9,868 nucleotides of DNA from contig JAJYJL010000184.1 in the NCBI GenBank assembly GCA_021789565.1, forward strand, positions 1-9,868. The letters are read 5' to 3'. Source of the DNA: Acidobacteriota bacterium (GTDB lineage: Bacteria; Acidobacteriota; Terriglobia; UBA7540). Positions within the stretch are counted from its first letter, which is position 1. Every line of letters begins with the position of its first letter. Under the pieces are notes generated by a model. That model saw nothing but the letters and a program-made list of their open reading frames with translations. It made no database searches and was not told where the DNA came from. Positions 6,721 to 9,868 of this stretch are shown here, piece after piece. Both the position numbers and the translations under genes were made by a program.

Positions 6721-8757
6721 TTGACAGAATCGTCCTCCTTCACAGACCGCATTGACTCCTGGAAGGAGATCGCCACTTATCTAGGACGTGACGCTCGTAC
6801 AGCCATCCGCTGGGAAAAGGAAAGAGGGCTTCCAGTGCACCGCGTCCCAGGCGGTCAGCGACAGGCTGTCTTTGCCTACCGACACGAACTCGACGCGTGG
6901 TTAGCTGGCTCCTACCGCTCAAAGGATGCGGAGGCTACTCCACCAGAGCGGGGCCCTGAGACTCCAAACGATTCGCCGCCAATGCATCCCACCCTGAGTA
7001 CAACCGCAGGCATTCCGAATCTGGCTGCACCGGCAACTCGCAAGTGGAGACTCTGGCAAAGTGGGCTTGTGATTGCGGCATCCCTCACCATCGCAACCGC
7101 CGTTCTCTCCGGAGCCTCCGGGCTGTGGCGCGTAGATCCGGAGGACTTGCTGGCAACAAATCCGAGTCGCGTTACTCGATCGCACCAACGCATTCTGTCC
7201 CCCTTGCTGAGCAATGGAGAACAAATTCTGTTTCCGCAATACGAAAACGGAAGATATGGCATAGGGGCAGCGTCGATTCCAGGCGGATCAAGCACTGCCA
7301 TTACAACGAATCTCGCGAACCCTGAGTTGTGTGCACTCTCTCCCGATGGCCGAAGTATGCTCCTGCGCGATCTCGTACGTACTCGAGATCAACTCAACCC
7401 ACTTTATATTCAATTGGACAGCGGGATAGCGGAAAGGGTGGGGGATATCGCGGCGTACGATGCGGCGTGGTACCCAGATGGAAAGACCATACTCTACTCA
7501 ACCGCAGGTGATGTGTATGCAACCGACACTTATGGGAAGGACCGTCGGCTGCTTTTCCATGTTCCCGGAAACGCCTTCTGGTTCAAATGGTCGCCAGACG
7601 GAAAGAGAGTGCGCTTTACAGTAATTGATAAACATACCGAAGAGACTTCGATTTGGGAAGTTGAAGCGAAGAATGAGAAGCTGCGCCGTCTGTTCCCAGA
7701 GATGCATGATTTTGTGTGTTGTGGTTCGTGGACAATGGACGGCAACTTCTTCTTGTTCCAGGCTCGCGTCAGGAACACATTTCAGATTTGGGCGCAGAGA
7801 GATCAAAGTGGTTTTGTCTTTCCTATTCCAAATAAGGCTTTTCCATTGATTACCGGCGCAGTTAGCTACCTTAGCCCACTCGCGAGTAAAGATGGGGGAA
7901 AGCTATTCGTCCGTGCCGAGGCGCCCAAAGGTGAGCTCGTACGGTACAACTCACAACTTCACCAATTCCTCCCTGTGGCTCCGAACATCTCGGTGCGAAC
8001 CATGGCGTATTCCAAAGACAAGAATTGGATCGCATACACCAGCCTGGACGATAACAACCTCTGGCAATGCCGGTCGGATGGAACCCAATGTATCCGACTG
8101 ACGCAGAAATTCAGGCAGACCATCATGCCGGGCTGGTCGCCGGACGGTAAGACCATTGCATTCATGGCGAATAGCTTCACAGGACCTTGGAATGTCTACA
8201 TTGTGCCTGCGGATGGTGGCACAGCCCGCTCCGTATCGCGCGATGAATCGGCAACGGGATACCCCGATTGGTCTCCTGACGGACAGCACCTGGTCTTCAG
8301 CAATGTGCCACCGATGTCGCAGCCACGCGGGATCTACATTTTGGATGTCGCCTCGGGCAGTATCACCACCTTGCCCGAATCGATTGGGTATTCATTTCCG
8401 AGGTGGTCTCCAGACGGACGATCCATTGTTGCTGTGAGCGGCGAAGATCAACGCTTGTACTTGTTCGATTTCTCGTCGAGGAAGTGGAGCGCCCTTACAG
8501 AGATGCCTGGAAACTACCCCAACTGGTCACACGACGGAAAGTATATTTACTTCCTGTCTGTCTCCAGCCCTGTACGCGCCGTCTTCCGGGTGAGTCTGGC
8601 AGACCGTCATGTAATGAAGTATGTAGATTTGTCCGATATTGAACGCGGGCCGTTCTTTTTAGGGGATTGGATTGGATTGACACGGGACGATGCGCCACTG
8701 GCCGTCCGTAATTCAACCATCGAGGATGTTTATGCGTGGGACTTGATAGCCAAGTAA
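6721..8757 (+). CDS. Membrane-anchored HTH-PD40 beta-propeller transcriptional regulator (second paralogue)
   Basis: 678 residues from TTG at 6721. TGAGG at 6709-6713 sits 7 nt before it, and the N-terminus aligns without gaps to the ATG-started paralogue, so TTG is the likely start. Residues about 8-61 are the AlpA/MerR-like HTH (DSWKEIATYLGRDARTAIRW, PVHRVPGGQRQAVFAY), 41/54 identical to the first regulator. A Pro-rich linker follows, then one transmembrane helix at about 111-133 (LWQSGLVIAASLTIATAVLS). The C-terminal 540 residues hold about nine PD40/TolB-like blades (KWSPDGKRVRF, GWSPDGKTIAFMA, DWSPDGQHLVFS, RWSPDGRSIVAV, NWSHDGKYIYFL). The propeller is clearly homologous in pattern to the first but has diverged much more, including CVCC-like and CX6C cysteines (QCRSDGTQC) absent at the same place in the other. 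Different ligands are therefore plausible. The gene has its own upstream region rather than being in an operon with the first. Confidence 0.93.
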   Translation: MTESSSFTDRIDSWKEIATYLGRDARTAIRWEKERGLPVHRVPGGQRQAVFAYRHELDAWLAGSYRSKDAEATPPERGPETPNDSPPMHPTLSTTAGIPNLAAPATRKWRLWQSGLVIAASLTIATAVLSGASGLWRVDPEDLLATNPSRVTRSHQRILSPLLSNGEQILFPQYENGRYGIGAASIPGGSSTAITTNLANPELCALSPDGRSMLLRDLVRTRDQLNPLYIQLDSGIAERVGDIAAYDAAWYPDGKTILYSTAGDVYATDTYGKDRRLLFHVPGNAFWFKWSPDGKRVRFTVIDKHTEETSIWEVEAKNEKLRRLFPEMHDFVCCGSWTMDGNFFLFQARVRNTFQIWAQRDQSGFVFPIPNKAFPLITGAVSYLSPLASKDGGKLFVRAEAPKGELVRYNSQLHQFLPVAPNISVRTMAYSKDKNWIAYTSLDDNNLWQCRSDGTQCIRLTQKFRQTIMPGWSPDGKTIAFMANSFTGPWNVYIVPADGGTARSVSRDESATGYPDWSPDGQHLVFSNVPPMSQPRGIYILDVASGSITTLPESIGYSFPRWSPDGRSIVAVSGEDQRLYLFDFSSRKWSALTEMPGNYPNWSHDGKYIYFLSVSSPVRAVFRVSLADRHVMKYVDLSDIERGPFFLGDWIGLTRDDAPLAVRNSTIEDVYAWDLIAK

Positions 8758-9148
8758 CAGATTTCCAGGAGCAATCTGCTACTGCGAAGAACATCGACTC
8801 CCATCCTTATATAGGTGTGACTCATGAGCAGGAGAAACCTACCGCCTGAATCCCACAAAATCAATGGCCGGGTTCACCCTATCAAGCCGTGTCAAAAAGT
8901 AAAGATTTAGAGTTGGCGGATGGTGCCCAACTCAGCGATCCCGGCATGGGTCATTCCACAGTGAAATTCTCGCGTGGATGCCATGTGAGCGGAGATCTTT
9001 CGCGACGCTTCACGCAGGTGCTAATTCCCGGGCGATACCTGCCGTATCCTTGGAGACAACGCGCGCAGAGAATTCAAATGCTGGGGGTTGTTGGCGCCGA
9101 ATTGGATCCATTTGCCCTAATCGAGGCTCACGAAATCAATGCGGCGCC
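8758..9148. other. Intergenic region between convergent genes
   Basis: This 391-bp gap lies between the stop of the second regulator and the stop of the carboxylesterase. A plus-strand frame from GTG at 8889 to 9191 (100 codons) runs through it and overlaps the esterase end by 43 bp; I do not recognise its product and give it little weight. A short dyad, CAGATT-N9-AATCTG at 8758-8778, follows the regulator stop directly but has no T-run, so a terminator is only a weak possibility. I see nothing else. Confidence 0.6.
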
Positions 9149-9868
9149 TCAGAATGGAACAGCATGTTTGCTTTCCGGCGAGTTGAAGTAACGGATCCAG
9201 AAATCGGCCTTCGCTTTATCAGCCAAAGGCATGGCTCCGCAGCGTACTCCGAGTTCCATCGTCTCCTTCGCATCTGGATGAACGTTGGACCAACGTTGCA
9301 GCCCAGGGCCGTTCGGATCGCCCTTAGCGGCGAAGTTCACCAGGTAGGAAGAGACTTGATTTGCTAGCTCGAAATCTTTCTTCTCCCAGGGACGATCAAG
9401 CATCTTCAGGTTCAAAAAGAAGTAGGGAATCTCACCAGTATGGAAAGCACCGAATTCAGGATGCTGAGGCCACGGGATGGCGCGATCGAAGTAGTACGTG
9501 AAGACGGGCTCGTGATGGCTCCTGACGCGGGCGCTCGCCCACAGATACATAGAAACGCGGTCACGATCCTGACTGCTAGCCATTGTCGCGTTTCCAACAT
9601 CTTCCATCCTGGTGACCGGATAGAGCTTCTCGAACTCTGTGGCCATTGCGCCATACCGCTTTTGAAGGAACTGATGATACTCGTCAAGCGTGTTGCTCCG
9701 CTCAGCAAAGAGTGCGGAGTCGCCTGCCTGGTAGCCAGTAATCACAGGAACGTCGTTGTCCGAGCCTTTGGCATTCAGATGATTTGGTGTATCCGGCAGG
9801 ACCCATCCATCTACGATCGGCGCAAAGCGGAGCGTTCCGGACATGTTTGCCCGAGGATCCGGCAACAA
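9149..9868 (-). CDS. Carboxylesterase type B family protein, C-terminal part (5' end outside the window)
   Basis: The visible 239 residues, ending at TGA 9151-9149, are the C-terminal portion of a serine carboxylesterase of the para-nitrobenzyl esterase / cholinesterase family (usually about 500-550 residues), which hydrolyses carboxylic esters through a Ser-Glu/Asp-His triad. Numbering visible residues from the edge, RFAPIVDGWVLPDTP (about 14-28) is the family's P-x-x-DG segment, VPVITGYQAGDSALF (about 40-54) holds the position of the catalytic acid, FGAFHTGEIPYFF (139-151) contains the catalytic His at 143, and NFAAKGDPNGPGLQRW (173-188) is the typical C-terminal signature. The nucleophile Ser and any signal peptide lie beyond the edge. 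Where relatives have a DEG/NEG-type acid motif, this has Gly-Asp-Ser, so Asp50 may be the acid. It is convergent with the second regulator and has no visible functional link to it. Confidence 0.92.
   Translation of the reverse strand: MLPDPRANMSGTLRFAPIVDGWVLPDTPNHLNAKGSDNDVPVITGYQAGDSALFAERSNTLDEYHQFLQKRYGAMATEFEKLYPVTRMEDVGNATMASSQDRDRVSMYLWASARVRSHHEPVFTYYFDRAIPWPQHPEFGAFHTGEIPYFFLNLKMLDRPWEKKDFELANQVSSYLVNFAAKGDPNGPGLQRWSNVHPDAKETMELGVRCGAMPLADKAKADFWIRYFNSPESKHAVPF

Noticed and set aside
8758..8778. CAGATT-N9-AATCTG as an intrinsic terminator of the second regulator
   Set aside because: The stem is only 6 bp, AT-rich, and is not followed by a T-run.

Overview
The window is chromosomal-looking bacterial DNA that best fits the phylum Acidobacteriota (class Terriglobia and relatives). 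Three things point there: secreted proteins combining many NHL repeats with bacterial Ig-like domains, proteins that join an AlpA/MerR-like helix-turn-helix to a TolB/PD40 beta-propeller, and a serine carboxylesterase in an otherwise sparse layout. This is inferred from gene content; there is no rRNA or other phylogenetic marker here. I see no tRNA, rRNA, CRISPR array, insertion sequence or integrase.

Layout, left to right. (1) Positions 1-3320, minus strand: the first 1106 residues of a very large exported protein with a signal peptide, about twelve NHL repeats, two Ig-like domains, then NHL-type repeats again; its 3' end lies beyond the left edge. (2) Positions 3321-3833: a divergent intergenic region with several dyads, including a perfect CRP-type palindrome at 3651-3666. 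(3) Positions 3834-5858, plus strand: a membrane-anchored HTH-TM-PD40 regulator. (4) Positions 5859-6720: a long gap without a credible gene but with several strong inverted repeats. (5) Positions 6721-8757, plus strand: a paralogue of the first regulator. (6) Positions 8758-9148: a short, mostly featureless gap between convergent genes. (7) Positions 9149-9868, minus strand: the C-terminal part of a type B carboxylesterase that runs off the right edge.

The centre of interest is the pair of paralogous regulators. Each has a cytoplasmic DNA-binding domain, one transmembrane helix and a roughly 550-residue beta-propeller that should lie outside the membrane, the topology of ToxR/CadC-type one-component regulators built from different domains. 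Their DNA-binding domains are 41/54 identical, and each gene has a GTGTGAYC...RTCAC-type inverted repeat at almost the same distance (183 and 181 nt) from its start codon. I infer two duplicated, separately transcribed surface sensors that may recognise related operators. The first is divergent from the large secreted NHL/Ig protein, which makes that gene a natural, unproven target.
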